Part shown: piece after piece, positions 36,230-47,500 of the stretch | Layout: each line of letters starts with the position of its first letter | How positions within the stretch are numbered: position 1 is the first letter of the stretch | NCBI GenBank assembly: GCA_949710005.1 | Contig: OX453278.1 | Span: 7,634,597 to 7,698,596 of the forward strand | From: Ricordea florida | Lineage: Eukaryota; Cnidaria; Anthozoa; Corallimorpharia; Ricordeidae | DNA length: 64,000 nt | Reading direction: 5' to 3' | Notes under the pieces: model-generated | What the model was told of the DNA's origin: nothing | The model's input: only the letters and a program-made list of their open reading frames with translations | Database searches by the model: none | Made by a program: the position numbers and the translations under genes

Positions 36230-36672
36230 TCTTATCAGTTAGGCTCTTTGGGGACGATGCTTTACGGCATTGTCGCTAGCGATGCGGACTGTGACCTTCT
36301 TCAATCTGACCTACGCAAGTTAGAATCCTGGCAGTATCATTGGCAAATGGAGTTCAATCCTTCCAAATGCAAAATTGTTTCCATCTCACATAAGAACAAT
36401 CTACCGTACCCCAGAGAAAATATGTCTTCTTGTGGTGTAGAGTTGGAACAGATTGATAGCTTCCCATACCTTGGGGTTACCATCAGTAACAAGCTCAAGT
36501 GGTCAGCTGATGTTTCCATGACAGCAGCTAAAGCAAACAAATCTCTGGGTACAATACAACGCAACCTTGGAATTATCCAGAGAATGTAAAAGAAATTGCA
36601 TATACATCCGTAGTACGACCGAAGCTGGAATATGCAAGTGCGGCTTGGGACCCGTTTTTAAAGAAAGATATC
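36230..36672 (+). pseudogene. L2/CR1-like reverse transcriptase, 5' part, split by the Polinton
   Basis: The frame encodes a DD catalytic motif remnant, WQMEFNPSKCKIVSIS, FPYLGVTISNKLKWSADV, then after a frame slip RPKLEYASAAWDPFLKKDIS. These are hallmark C-terminal blocks of L2/CR1-type non-LTR transcriptases. The frame resumes at 55713, on the far side of the inserted Polinton, in phase. Confidence 0.8.
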
Positions 36673-36677
36673 AGTGC

Positions 36678-36945
36678 AGTAGTTGCAAAAGGCGGGGACT
36701 GGCGCAGTCTTAAAGACGAAAAAACGGAAGAAGACTGCACGCGTGCTAATTCCAAAATCGACCCTATCGTCTTAAAGAACTGTTAATATACATTCAAGAA
36801 CTCATCATGCCAAATCAAAATGTCAAAGAGCTCCGCGCCATCGCCAAGGAACGCAAGATACCAAAATATTACAAGATGCGTAGAAACGAGTTACTAGAGG
36901 CGCTGGGAATGCCTGCAGAGGTACCTAGTGTTAGTAATGGGGGAA
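36678..36945 (+). repeat. Polinton left terminal inverted repeat
   Basis: 268 bp, paired with 55440-55707 with two mismatches (36731-36735 region, and A36937 against G). Its inner half, from 36807, is coding: it holds the start and first 46 codons of the polymerase gene. Confidence 0.95.
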
Positions 36946-39900
36946 CATCGCATATTCTCGATGAGCCTGTACCTGAAATAAATGTTCCGATTCTGAGACC
37001 TACTAAATATATACCTCCAAGTGCACCTAGTCGGTGGAAAACACTTGTTTCGGATTATAATAAAAGAGTACAGAAAAAAATTAACAAGTTTGCAAATTGG
37101 ATTTTAAATTATGTCCCAAAGAGGATCAAAAAGCCTGCTAATGAAAGAATCAGGAAGTTGAAGGAGGAAGTAAGAAGCATCTGGGACATATTAGAGCCGT
37201 TCAAAGTGAAAGAAAGGGAAAAGGCACTGAAAGGGTTCTTCAAGACCTATCGGATCGATGGTAAAAAGGGGTATGGTCCTCAAGACTTCATTAAGAAAAT
37301 AAAAACAAAGGTTGTGGAGTTACTTTATACTAGAAATAAGCCCATCAAGGTGAAGTTTGTATTAACTTGCACATTCATAAAAGAGAATCTTGCTACGGGT
37401 AAGATTGAAGAAAGTGAGGGGTACTTTCATACTAATATTGAAATAGTAACGGATTCAACTGATCTATCTGAGTTATTCCATACGTTGACTGAATTACAAC
37501 TTGAAAAGGTTGCGAGATTTGAAGGTGAAAAGTCTGGATGGCAATTTGATCGAGTTGAGTACTTTGACATACACATTAATCCATTTGAGCCTCTCTCTGG
37601 GACTTCTTATATACCTCTACCAAAGGTTTTGTCTGAAAAGAAAGCTATAATAAATGTAAAGAACGAGAAGGATCATGAGTGTTTCAAATGGGCTGTGACA
37701 TCTGCTGTATTTCCCAAAGAGAAAGATGGTCAAAGACTGAATGGTGAAATGAGAGAGAACTCTGAGAAGTTTGATTGGTCGGGAATGGAGTTCCCTGTTA
37801 CACTAAGGGATATTGCTAAGTTTGAGAGGCAAAACCCTTATGCTATTAACGTATATGGATATGAGTCTGAGGTAAACGTTTTGAGAATTAGTAAGCGGCG
37901 AGATGTGACAGTGATAAACTTGCTTCTATTATACAACAGTAAAACGAACCACTACTGTTGGATTAAGAATTTGAGTAGATTATTAGCCTCAGAAGTCAAT
38001 AAACATAAATCCACAATACACTTCTGCCATAGATGTCTTAATCCATTCAATTCGCAATCCTCACTTAATAAGCATCTAGAGTATTGCAACAATCATGAAG
38101 CAGTTAAGATGGAAGTACCTATTAACGAAGATGGAAGCCCACAGTTCTTCGGTTTCAAAAATCGCAACAGAAAGATGGAGGTACCGTTTGTTGTGTATGC
38201 GGATTTTGAGTGCTACACTGAAAAGATACATACGTGTTACCAAGATGAGGGTAGAAGCTTTACCAATAGATACCAGAAACATAAACCATCAGGTTTTTGT
38301 TACCTGATCAAGTGCTTTGATAACACTATATTCGAACCCAAACTTGTAAGTCACACAGCTGAATCACCAGACGAAGATATACCAAAGATGTTTATGGAGA
38401 GTTTGGAGTCGGATATTAAAGAAATTTATGATAAGTTCAAGCTACCTAAGAATCCTCGTGTTAGTGAGGATGAAAAAATAGCCTATGAAAATGCTACACA
38501 CTGTCACATTTGTGGATTGATGATTGGCCATGATAAGGTATTAGACCATTGCCATCTTACTGGAAAGTATAGAGGCGCCGCGCATGAAGAGTGTAACTTG
38601 AATTATAAGGTGCCTAAATTTGTACCAGTTATATTCCATAACCTATCCGGATACGATGGTCATTTATTTGTTAGGAACATAGGGGAAACGAAAGGTAAGG
38701 TAGATTGCATACCAATCAACGATGAGAAGTACATTTCGTTCACGAAGGAGATTGTTGTTGACTCTTATAAGAACAAGGAAGGGAAAACGGTTAGCATTAA
38801 ACGGGGGATTAGGTTCATTGATAGCTTTCGGTTTATGGCAGCAGGCCTCAGAAGGCTGGTTGACAATCTACCAAAATCTTCTCTGGTGAATGTAACGAGT
38901 TGGTATGAAAGGGTAATGTCACAAAAGGAGAAACTCAAGCATGAAGAGAGAATCATTCACAACATCTTAGGCAATGCTGATTTGGATGTTATAACAATGC
39001 GTATGGTAATGGAAGAGTTTTATCGTCGATTGGATCGCGATGCTATTATGAGTAGGAAGGAAATCAGGGCTTTTGTGGACGGGATCCTTCCAAGTTATCT
39101 TCAAAAAGAAATACACAATGACCTGGAAGAAGATGTTCCAGACCTGCAGTTACTGACTAGGAAGGGGGTATTTCCGTACGATTGGTTTGATGGGTTTGAT
39201 AAGCTCAGTGAAACTCATCTACCACCAAAGGATGAGTTCTACTCGAAGCTCTACGATGCTGAAATATCGGAAGAGGATTATCAACATGCTCAAAATGTGT
39301 GGAAAGCCTTTGGGATTAAAAGCCTCAGGGAATATCACGATCTTTACCTTGAGCTGGATGTGTTATTGTTGGCGGATGTCTTCGAGAACTTCAGAGATGT
39401 TTGTAGGAAGAACTATGATTTGGATCCAGCTTGGTATTACACTGCACCTGGATTGGCATGGGATGCGGCACTGAAAATGACCAAGGTGAGACTGGAACTT
39501 TTGAAGGACCCTGACATGCTTCTCATGATTGAGAAAGGCATTCGAGGGGGTATCTCCATGATCTCCACTAGGTATGGTAACAATCCATACATGAAGGATT
39601 ATGACCCATCATTACCAACAAAGTACATCACATACCTGGATGCAAACGGTTTGTACGGATATGCAATGAGTAAACATTTACCAACACATGACTTTCGATG
39701 GTTGACTGAAGAAGAGCTTGTATTGAAGTGGAAAGATATACCATGTATACTAGAGGTTAACCTCATGTACCCAAAGCACCTTCATAAACCGCATAATGAC
39801 TATCCATTAGCACCAGAGAGAGTTACGGTGAATGGTGTGGATAAACTAATTCCAAACCTAAGACACAAAAGCAAATACATTGTTCACCACGAGACACTGA

Positions 39901-40853
39901 AACAATATTTAAGTCTCGGGCTAAAAGTCTTCAAGATACATAGAGGCATCACATTTAAAGAGTCCGCGTGGCTGAAACCCTATATCGACTTGAATACTGA
40001 CTGACTAAGGACGAAAGCAACAAACGACTTTGAGAAGGATTTCTTCAAGTTGATGAACAACTCAGTCTTTGGGAAAACTATGGAGAATGTAAGGAACAGA
40101 GTGGATGTTCGTTTGGTCACTAATGAGTCAAAAGCTAAGAAGTTGGTATCGAAGCCGAATTACCACCACAGCACGATCTTTTGTGAGAATCTGGTTGCAG
40201 TACAAATGAAGAAGACAAAGTTGGTGTTGGACAAACCAATTTACCTAGGCTTTTCAGTCCTTGAGATAAGCAAGACTATAATGTACGACTTCCATAACTA
40301 CATCAAGCCCAAGTATGGTAGCAAGGCTAAGTTGTTATTTACAGACACTGATTCACTGGCATATGAGGTAGAGACGGATGACTTCTACAAAGACATTAGC
40401 CTAGATGTAAGAGACCGGTTTGACACCAGCAACTACCCTGAAAATCATCAATCTGGTATTGAGGTGGGTGTGAACAAGAAAGTTGGGGGTATGTTCAAGG
40501 ATGAAGCGGGTGGTCAACAGATCATAGAATTCGTAGGTCTCCGGGCCAAACTATATTCATACATGATGGATAAGGGGAAGGAGGAAAAGAAGTGTAAGGG
40601 TGTAAAGAAGGCGGTTATGAAAAAGAGCATAAGCTTCAAAGACTACAAGGATTGCCTATTCAATCAAAAACCGCAGAGGAGGACAATGAATATTATCAGG
40701 AGTCATCTGCACGACGTGTACACAGAGACTGTGAATAAGGTCGCGCTATCATGTGAAGATGACAAAAGGTTGATAAAAGAGGATGGGATACACACATATG
40801 CATATGGTCACTTTAGGACGCTAACTTCGGGTAAAAACTTAAAGATTTATTAA
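36807..40853 (+). pseudogene. polB: Protein-primed DNA polymerase B, with one in-frame stop
   Basis: The frame spans 1,348 codons plus stop, interrupted by TGA at 40002-40004; family similarity continues on both sides in the same frame. Order: SAP/Rho-N-like N-terminus (1-43, encoded in the TIR), C2H2 finger near 406 (CHRCLNPFNSQSSLNKHLEYC), 3'-5' exonuclease motifs VVYADFECY (about 461), FHNLSGYDGHLFV (608) and YLELDVLLLADVF (843), and an inserted endonuclease-VII-like zinc motif CHICGLMIGHDKVLDHCH (564). Polymerase motif A is YLDANGLYGYAM (about 942). Past the stop come KLMNNSVFGKTMENVRNR and the catalytic TDTDS (about 1178). It would replicate the element. As it stands the product lacks motif C, so activity is not expected unless the stop is read through. 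Confidence 0.93.
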
Positions 40854-40883
40854 TACATATATATATAACTAGACAAAGTTGGT

Positions 40884-41714
40884 ATGAATTACGATTCAGA
40901 GGAAACTTATCGCAGCCTTGCCGATCATTTTCAGTCTATGTTCAAGAAAGCTGATGAGGAATACGAACAGGGTTGTAAGCATGAAAGTGTGTATAGGTAT
41001 AACTCAGGGATTGTTCTTTGTAGTCTCTGTAAGACTGAACTAGAATCGATGGACTACTCTCAACGAGAATGGGGGTATAACTTTTCAGCTGGTAGGTGTG
41101 ATATGCGAAGATCAAAACCAAAGGGAGTTCGTACTGTATTCGAGAGACATGACTTGAATGTGTCTTCTATGATGATTGATATCATAGAAGCCAAGTATCG
41201 AAAGATTCTAAAGTCTGAGTGTAAAAATCGCGGTCAGATTCGTGAGTCTTTGGTGGCTTCATGCTTGTTTTATACATACCAAGAATTTGGTGAATATCGT
41301 ACGTTAGATTACATTAGAAATTTGTTTGGACTCAAGCAAAGAGCCATGTCATATGGTTTACAAATGTACTTGGAAACATTCCCAGAGGTGGGAAACAACC
41401 ACATTACACCAGAGAAACTTATTCCCTGGATAATGAGACTTACTGGGGTTGATGAATCTCATCACAGACGTATTTTATCCATTGCTAAGTACTTTGAAGC
41501 AATATCACAGATTCTTGAGCGCAGTACTACCAATACAATTGCAGCGAGTATTGTCTTCTTTTACTTATGTATGAACCAGGAGTATAAAAATCAAATAGGT
41601 ATGACAAAGAGGGTCTTTGCCAGTAAAGTTAAAATTTCGGAGATTTCATTGATTAAGACAATTCGTGAAATGGTGGACATCTCAATGTCACGTAAGAACT
41701 CTACCAGGTGGTAA
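40884..41714 (+). CDS. TFIIB-like transcription factor
   Basis: 276 aa. The N-terminus has a zinc-ribbon pattern, C31-x-H33 and C46-x2-C49. A basic linker follows (AGRCDMRRSKPKGVR), then two cyclin-like helical repeats, about 85-170 and 180-270. The first contains IRESLVASCLFYTYQEFGE; the second contains TNTIAASIVFFYLCMNQEY and ends with a helix-turn-helix-like SEISLIKTIREMVDI, matching the TFIIB/BRF layout. TFIIB recruits RNA polymerase II to promoters, and giant viruses encode homologues. It sits 30 bp after polB and its end overlaps the convergent integrase by 27 bp. I infer that it directs transcription of the element's own genes. The assignment rests on motif layout only. Confidence 0.7.
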   Translation: MNYDSEETYRSLADHFQSMFKKADEEYEQGCKHESVYRYNSGIVLCSLCKTELESMDYSQREWGYNFSAGRCDMRRSKPKGVRTVFERHDLNVSSMMIDIIEAKYRKILKSECKNRGQIRESLVASCLFYTYQEFGEYRTLDYIRNLFGLKQRAMSYGLQMYLETFPEVGNNHITPEKLIPWIMRLTGVDESHHRRILSIAKYFEAISQILERSTTNTIAASIVFFYLCMNQEYKNQIGMTKRVFASKVKISEISLIKTIREMVDISMSRKNSTRW

Positions 41715-42676
41715 TTCAGTATCATCAGGAACAACTTGAAGTTCCTCGCGTACAAATCCTCGCTTTGATACTCCATCTAAATAATACACCACTGGCTGAT
41801 CTGGTGAAATTACACTTCTGGCTATATCATAAACCTCAAGGCTCCATATAGGGTCAGTGGCTCTTCGTTTATCACCACCTTCATCTTCACCGGGTGAATA
41901 CAAATACCTAACCTCAACTCCTGGGGGTAACCTCTTCTCATTCAAGCCCACAGCTCTCTTATATTCCATAGGTTTAATATCAATCTCTTTCAGTTCCAAA
42001 GCTTCATCGGGTTCTTTACCTGTTATATGTGTGGGTTCAGAATTCAAAGTCTTCATAATAGCGGGCAGCCTTTTCACCCAAACCCTGGACCTAACATCAC
42101 TCACCATCTCCTGTGCATATTGATGACTAAATAATTTCTCACCAATCGTTCTACTAGCCCTCTCTACAAAAGCCTGTGCTCGATGATTACCAGCTTCACT
42201 TCGCTGTATGTCTACTTGATGCTTATTCATCAAGTGAGTGACTTACCCATGAATTCTTTACCAGGATCCACCATTAATGTCTTCGGCCACTTTAGCTTCC
42301 GAGAATAAATCCTCTCAAACGCCGTGGCCACTTCACCACTATCTTTCGAGGTCAGTGCCTCAGCATCCTTGTACCTAGATGCAATATCAATCACAAACAG
42401 CGCATAGCGGTATGTTTTTCTTCTCACTGTATCGTGAGGAAGAAACAACAAGTCCGCCTGATGAATTTGATTTGGCTTCCCAACAACCCAATGTGGTCTG
42501 GGTATATATCTCGGTGGTGGAAGATATATTTGCCATAACGCTTGTTTCTCCAACCAATCTCTAGCAACACTTTCAGTTACTTTGGCTGCACTAGCCAACT
42601 TTGGTATGGCTGAGTATCCTTTCCAGTATCCATTAGTGGAGTAGTATAATCGACTTAAAACACCATCATTAGCCAT
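41688..42676 (-). pseudogene. int: Retroviral-type (rve) integrase, frameshifted
   Basis: The frame 42230-42676 holds an N-terminal region and the first two catalytic aspartates of the RNase H fold (ADLLFLPHD, D75; LMVDPGKEF, D137). The second part, 41688-42233 in another frame, continues with the catalytic glutamate in AFVERASRTIGEKLF and an SH3/chromo-like C-terminus (GVEVRYLYSPGED, VYYLDGVSKRGFVREEL). The third residue falls about 34-35 positions after D137, so a DDE enzyme is clear. A one-base loss near 42240-42248 is the simplest cause of the frame change. The first M of the second ORF would be a TTG, so a separate start is unlikely. The 5-bp target duplication fits this enzyme class. 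Confidence 0.92.
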
Positions 42677-44587
42677 TTATAACAAGATTCAGTGCATTTA
42701 AATGGATGGAATATCAGACATTCTTGATCCTAATCGTGTTCCCAGGATGTGTAAAGGTTTGAGGGCAGAGGCCTCATTAAATCGGATCACGTTAAATCCC
42801 TCATCAGCCAATCCTGGTGAGACATTATACATTGAAATACCAAAACTGACTGATAACCTGGTGATTGTGCCTGGAAGCGTGTACATCACTTTCAATATGA
42901 GTGTAACAGGCCATAAGAACAACACACTTGTTAATAACTTGGGAAGAAACCTTGTTTCAAGATACAGGGTTCTATTCGGGGGTGAAATTATAGAGGACCT
43001 TAATAGGTTTGATTTATTCAAGACTTATCACGATTTGTTTTTGTCAGAGACCGATCGCAATAACAGATTGAGACAGGGCATATCATCCGAGAATGTGAGG
43101 AAAATTAGAACCAATGCCGGGGACAAAGTTAGCTCAAATGCAACAGAAAATACTATAGGTGCGGTCCATAACACCAGGTATGAAATACCATTAGACCATA
43201 CAATACTGAAAGATCATGGAGTCTTCTATCCAAAAGCCTTACCACATCCACTCAAATCTGAAATAACTCTAGCTCCAGTTTCTGATGTCGTCGTTTATTC
43301 AAACATTGAAACACCACCTGATTACAAATTAACAAATATGGAGCTGGAGTATCATTGTATATCAAGTAAAAAATTAGCCAATCAAGCTATTGCCTCGTAT
43401 CAGATTGGAAGGGTTTTCGCGTATGAGAAGATACTTCTTCACAAAACGTTTCCAATCTCTGAGAATACTGATGGTGTGATTAATGAGCATATTAACGTGC
43501 CTAGGAAATCCATGACTGGTATACTATGTATATTCACAGCTCCTTATGCAGCAGGTGCTAGGGACTCTGAGAGTTTCATATCAAACTTTGGGTTAGGATT
43601 TTGGTTGACAAATTTTGTCGCTCCTTTTATGGCCTTTTTTATTGTTTTGAGGGGATTAGGCTTCATTGTTTCAAAACAGTGGATGCAAAAATCCGATGGC
43701 AGCTCGATTACCGACCGCGAAATTCAAAAATCTTCGTTAGTGATTAGAGTGACAAAACCAACTCTTTTGGAGTGGGGGTGAGACAATAGTTGTAAAGCTA
43801 TTAATGAACTTACAGGTGGATGGACGGGGAATTGTTAACAAGATGAGAGAGGTCTGGACAGTACACTAAATAAGCAACAGTCGGCAAGTGAATGCAGAAC
43901 TTCGATTCCAAGTGAAATCTGAGCTACAAAGGAAATGGTGCGTGAAAACCTAGGTGTATTTTCTATTCCAACTGAAATCGATATCTGCGCTAGAAAGGAA
44001 AAGGTGCGTGAAAACCCAGGCCTTAGTTTGAGGAATAGAGAGGGAATTTTTTGTCATCAAAGTGTGTAGCCAAATACCACTGTTAATAAATTTCCTTGAG
44101 TAGAACCACAACCAACTCCTTGAATTCCACTGCTTTCAGTGACAATACTTGGTCTCCGCGCAATGAACGCCGAAAGCCATTTTTGTTTGCATAATTACCA
44201 CACAATAGACCTTAAAGACGACTTTTATTGCACCTCGGCGGTTAAAAACCATTGATCTGTGATTTACAGAGTTTGCCTTGCAATCTTTTTCTTTTTTCAA
44301 TTGACTATCAGAAAAAAGGGTTCTTATTACTGCCGTGGCGCGAAAACTGTGAATCATTCGAAAACTGCGAATACTTCGAATGATCATAAAACACTTTCTT
44401 GCTTTCAAATAGAGCAATCTCAACAGGCTTACCGGGCTGAAATCGACAAGTCGTAGAGGTTTTGAGAGTGTTTAATGAATATCCAGATGGCATTATGTTA
44501 TCAAGCTCGTAAACGGGAACGGAGAACTTGATGTTCCCGTTAACTTGTGAGCGATTTGGTGCGGAAGGTAGTCTACCGAACAGCTAC

Positions 44588-45009
44588 CTAAAAGTTTCAG
44601 CATCCATCGGCATGGAAACAGGGACGCGTCTTACAATGCTTGTTTCAGGTGGCTTCTTCGTGTTCAGTTTCCCAGCGATTAACAAAGATAAAGTTTGCAG
44701 CAAGCCTGGGGATCCTATGGAAAAAACAACACAGAAACATTCATTAATGTTAAATTAAACTAAGGACAGGCAAGCAGCAACAACTGATTTCAAACGGCGA
44801 GGTGATTCCGATTGCTTACCTTGATTGCGCGTTCTAAAGACATCTTTAAGACGTTCGTTCGTGTCTTCTTCGTCGACCCAACTGTCGTGTTTCTTTCCGT
44901 ATCCACGCCAGCGAACGAGAAACTGAACGCGACCGCAAGTATCTGTGCGTTTATCGGGCACCTTCGACACTTCGTAAAACTTGCTCATTCTTCTAAGCTT
45001 TTGACTCAA
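44588..45009 (-). CDS. Chromodomain-containing gene fragment within the insertion
   Basis: Exon 1 (44820-45009) starts MSQKLRRMSKFYEVSKV and encodes a chromodomain: VQFLVRWRGYGKKHDSWVDE holds the conserved Trp and Gly-Tyr positions. It ends at a good donor, CAAG before GTAAGC. A likely exon 2 (44588-44714) follows the acceptor TTTTTTCCATAG and gives KKPPETSIVRRVPVSMPMDA, ending at AG before GTAGCT. Phases agree. I did not find further exons, so it may be a fragment. Chromodomains bind methylated histone tails; the whole protein is unknown. Confidence 0.5.
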
Positions 45010-45486
45010 TCACAGGTTGTAAAAAGTAATTCTATGACTTAAGTTTGTACCGCCTTAATGCAAGCTCTCTATGTTGAACCATGGAACAATACCCTCAATT
45101 ACTTTATTGACTCGCGTCGCGCTGAGTTAAAATTTTTATGGTCGGCGTCAAGAACTTTGAAGCGTGTAGCCAGATCACTTAAAAATATCAAAAACCCGGA
45201 GAAAATCGTAATAATAGAAAAAATACCGTTTACCAAGCAAAACACACGATTTTGCAACGTGAACATTAAACCAAGGAGTGATGGTCCTTGCAGTGATGTT
45301 AGCACAAGAAAGGTTGAAAACGCTGAAAATCACTCAAACCGAAAAAAGTGCTATAATATTTGTTGCCGATTTCTTTTACCACCCGTACAAGTCCCAATGC
45401 CGCTGATAGCGTAACAAAGCCATGCACGAAGTAAATCAAAGTCATTCAAAACCGAACAAAAAATTTACTACAATTTTCAAGCTACG

Positions 45487-45670
45487 GTGAACGGCCAACG
45501 TTTATCCGCGTCTTAACACGCTTCACATTCAAGTTTGTCTGGATAAACTGTTGCGTTTTTTAATTGAACCATATCAAGTTTTGACAGAGGTGGAGTTGCA
45601 ACAGTTGGTCTAGACAAAGTTGAATATTTTAAGCGTGTAAGAACGCGGAAAAACGTTGGCCGTTCATGGT
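45487..45670. repeat. Small palindromic element inside the insertion
   Basis: GAACGGCCAACGTTTATCCG at the left is matched inverted at the right (GGAAAAACGTTGGCCGTTC). The interior is about 110 bp and non-coding. Confidence 0.65.
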
Positions 45671-46868
45671 AACTGGAAAATGGTGGTAAGCCGTATGCAT
45701 GAGATTGCGTTCGCAGCGAATTAAAGTGGAACCGAGCATGATCAAGGTTACGAAACAAAGCCGACAGCAATTTTGCTGACGACTAGAATAATGCGAAACG
45801 CAGTTGAGTGTAAAAACAGCAACATGCCGAGAAACAAATAAAAAATCCACCCAGTGATGCTTCTTAAGGCTGGCGAAGTGCAACACTGTTTTGGACACCG
45901 TCACGTACGTCGGGTAGGCAAACGATAGTGATCGAGGGATTCGATGTCCGAATAATTTCCGTGAAACTTAAATTCTGAAAAATTTATGAACTGTAAACTT
46001 AAGTGACGTACCTGCGCGAGAATGTGCGCGGTCGATTTTATACCTTTCCGATACATTTCACGCCTGTATTTTTTCCCACGGACTAAAATTTCAGCACAGC
46101 TAAATCCCTCACATTTGGTAGGTGACTTTATTAGTCTAAGTTTGCAATTATTATTATTTTTGTCAGAGTTCAAGTTTTACAGAAATTATTTGACATTAGA
46201 TTTTCACACAGACACTGTTCCGAGGCGTTTGGCGCGATGGGGCCAAAAACGTAATGAAGCCTATTAACAAAGCAACTCCCCACTCCCAGTTGGTCTATCT
46301 CTGTAACAGATATTTTGTCACCAGTGGACTACCACTGGGTACAAAATTGTCATCACCTACAATTTACCGACTCGGATCCGATCTAAGCCGAGCGTGATTT
46401 CGCTCCAAAGGACATTAAAGTCCCAAAGGAAAGGAAACAAAAGCTTCATTGTCTTCAAAAATCCTAACCACAACAATAGGCAAAGTTTGATATGTGCAAA
46501 CCCAATGATCACATCAGTTAAGATTGACAAAGATGGAGTACCAAACCGACTTTATTCGAAAGGCATGATACCAACTGATTTATGGCAGGCCATAATTAAA
46601 CGAGTTGGTGTCAATGATTCCATCAAGGAGGCTGACTTCTATACGAATAAGTTTGCTTTGTGGATTGATCTGAGGAGTTACCCTGATAATAATGTTCATG
46701 GGAACGGGTTGGAGTTAACTAGTACTCGTGATGGTATAAGACTCGAGATTAACAGGGAGAAGAGAGGAGGCAGGGTTCTTACCTGCTACATGTTCGTGGT
46801 TGCTGACGCCGCTATGTCTATTATTAATTCAAATTTAAACGAGATAGCGTACTAGATATAATTGAAGT

Positions 46869-47498
46869 ATGAATGAGTTAGTGGACAAAATACCATTCAA
46901 CTGTATCATTACGGGACCTACGAATTGTGGAAGGACTCAATACCTGGTGGACCAGCTTCGAGGACACTTTAGGGGCGCGTTCGAGTATATTGTATTGATT
47001 TGCCCCACTTATAGCCATAATAAGACTTACAGAGACTTTGCAAAGGGGGACAAGAGATTTTGGGTACTCTCACCAGACTCTAGTGATCAGGACGAAATTG
47101 ACAATCTGCTAACGCTTTGCTCAACGTTCTTCTCGGGTGAGAACACACTCATAATACTGGACGATTGCGCTGTTTCGAAAGACTTGAAGAAACGGTCAAA
47201 CAAATTCATCAATCTGGCGTTTTCTGAGAGGCATATTGGGATATCTGTGTGGGTTCTCACCCAACAACTCACATCGATCGCGAAACCGTTCCGAGAGAAT
47301 GTCGCATGCGTGGTATCATTTTATAATCCGTCTGAAACCGCGATGAAAATGTTATTTGAGGAATATGGTGGTGCTTTGGATGTTGATAAACGCAAACGGT
47401 ACAAGAAGTTACTCAAAAAGGAAAAGTACGCCAGACTTTGCTTTTCCCTACGCCACCCGTTTGAAAAATATTTAGAGATACCAGCGTCTGGGGTATAA
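46869..47498 (+). CDS. DNA-packaging ATPase (A32/FtsK-HerA type), altered Walker A
   Basis: 209 aa. In this family the enzyme pumps genomes into capsids. The P-loop reads GPTNCGRT at residues 16-23, so the invariant lysine is arginine (R22, codon AGG; one transition from AAG). Walker B is TLIILDDCA (about 92-100), and the WVLTQQLTSI sensor-like motif is present (about 136). The start follows the capsid stop by 13 bp and the end is 2 bp from the next ATG, an operon-like packing. The arginine probably abolishes ATP hydrolysis, in line with other damage in this copy. Confidence 0.88.
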   Translation: MNELVDKIPFNCIITGPTNCGRTQYLVDQLRGHFRGAFEYIVLICPTYSHNKTYRDFAKGDKRFWVLSPDSSDQDEIDNLLTLCSTFFSGENTLIILDDCAVSKDLKKRSNKFINLAFSERHIGISVWVLTQQLTSIAKPFRENVACVVSFYNPSETAMKMLFEEYGGALDVDKRKRYKKLLKKEKYARLCFSLRHPFEKYLEIPASGV

Positions 47499-47500
47499 AC

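Larger units (their letters stand above)
43580..46449. mobile_element. 2.87-kb insertion in the capsid gene
   Basis: The insert is flanked by the 5-bp direct repeat TTCAT. I see no clear inverted ends, no poly(A) tail and no transposase, so its class is unknown. It contains a tandem duplication of about 70 bp near 43907-44030, two chromodomain-gene-like exons on the minus strand, and a palindromic repeat at 45487-45670. Host genomic DNA moved by some element, or an undescribed transposon, are both possible. Confidence 0.7.
42702..46855 (+). pseudogene. Major capsid protein gene, split by a 2.87-kb insertion
   Basis: The N-terminal 292 codons (42702-43579) begin MDGISDILDPNRVPRMCKG and include LNPSSANPGETLYIEIPKL, NNLGRNLVSRYRVLFGGE and NVPRKSMTGILCIF, as in double-jelly-roll capsid proteins of cnidarian Polintons. 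The C-terminal part (46445-46855) resumes with FKNPNHNN and carries GVPNRLYSKGM, LWIDLRSYPDNNVHGNG and a TCYMFVVADA block. TTCAT occurs on both sides (43575-43579 and 46445-46449), and the codon phase agrees across it, so the two parts were one gene of about 430 codons. As it stands the first part would read into the insertion and stop at 43781. Confidence 0.88.

Noticed and set aside
40002..40004. TGA as a recoded (selenocysteine or readthrough) codon
   Set aside because: No evidence for a recoding element was seen, and other genes of this copy are also damaged; a nonsense mutation is simpler.
42228..42233. Separate start for the second integrase ORF
   Set aside because: The first residue would be a TTG codon and the sequence continues the catalytic core, so a frameshift is simpler.
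43580..43781. Capsid protein C-terminus as read to the stop at 43781
   Set aside because: Those 67 residues are insertion sequence; the true C-terminal half resumes at 46445.
43580..46449. Helitron as the source of the capsid insertion
   Set aside because: No 5' TC or 3' CTRR end with the usual hairpin, and a 5-bp duplication is not expected from Helitrons.
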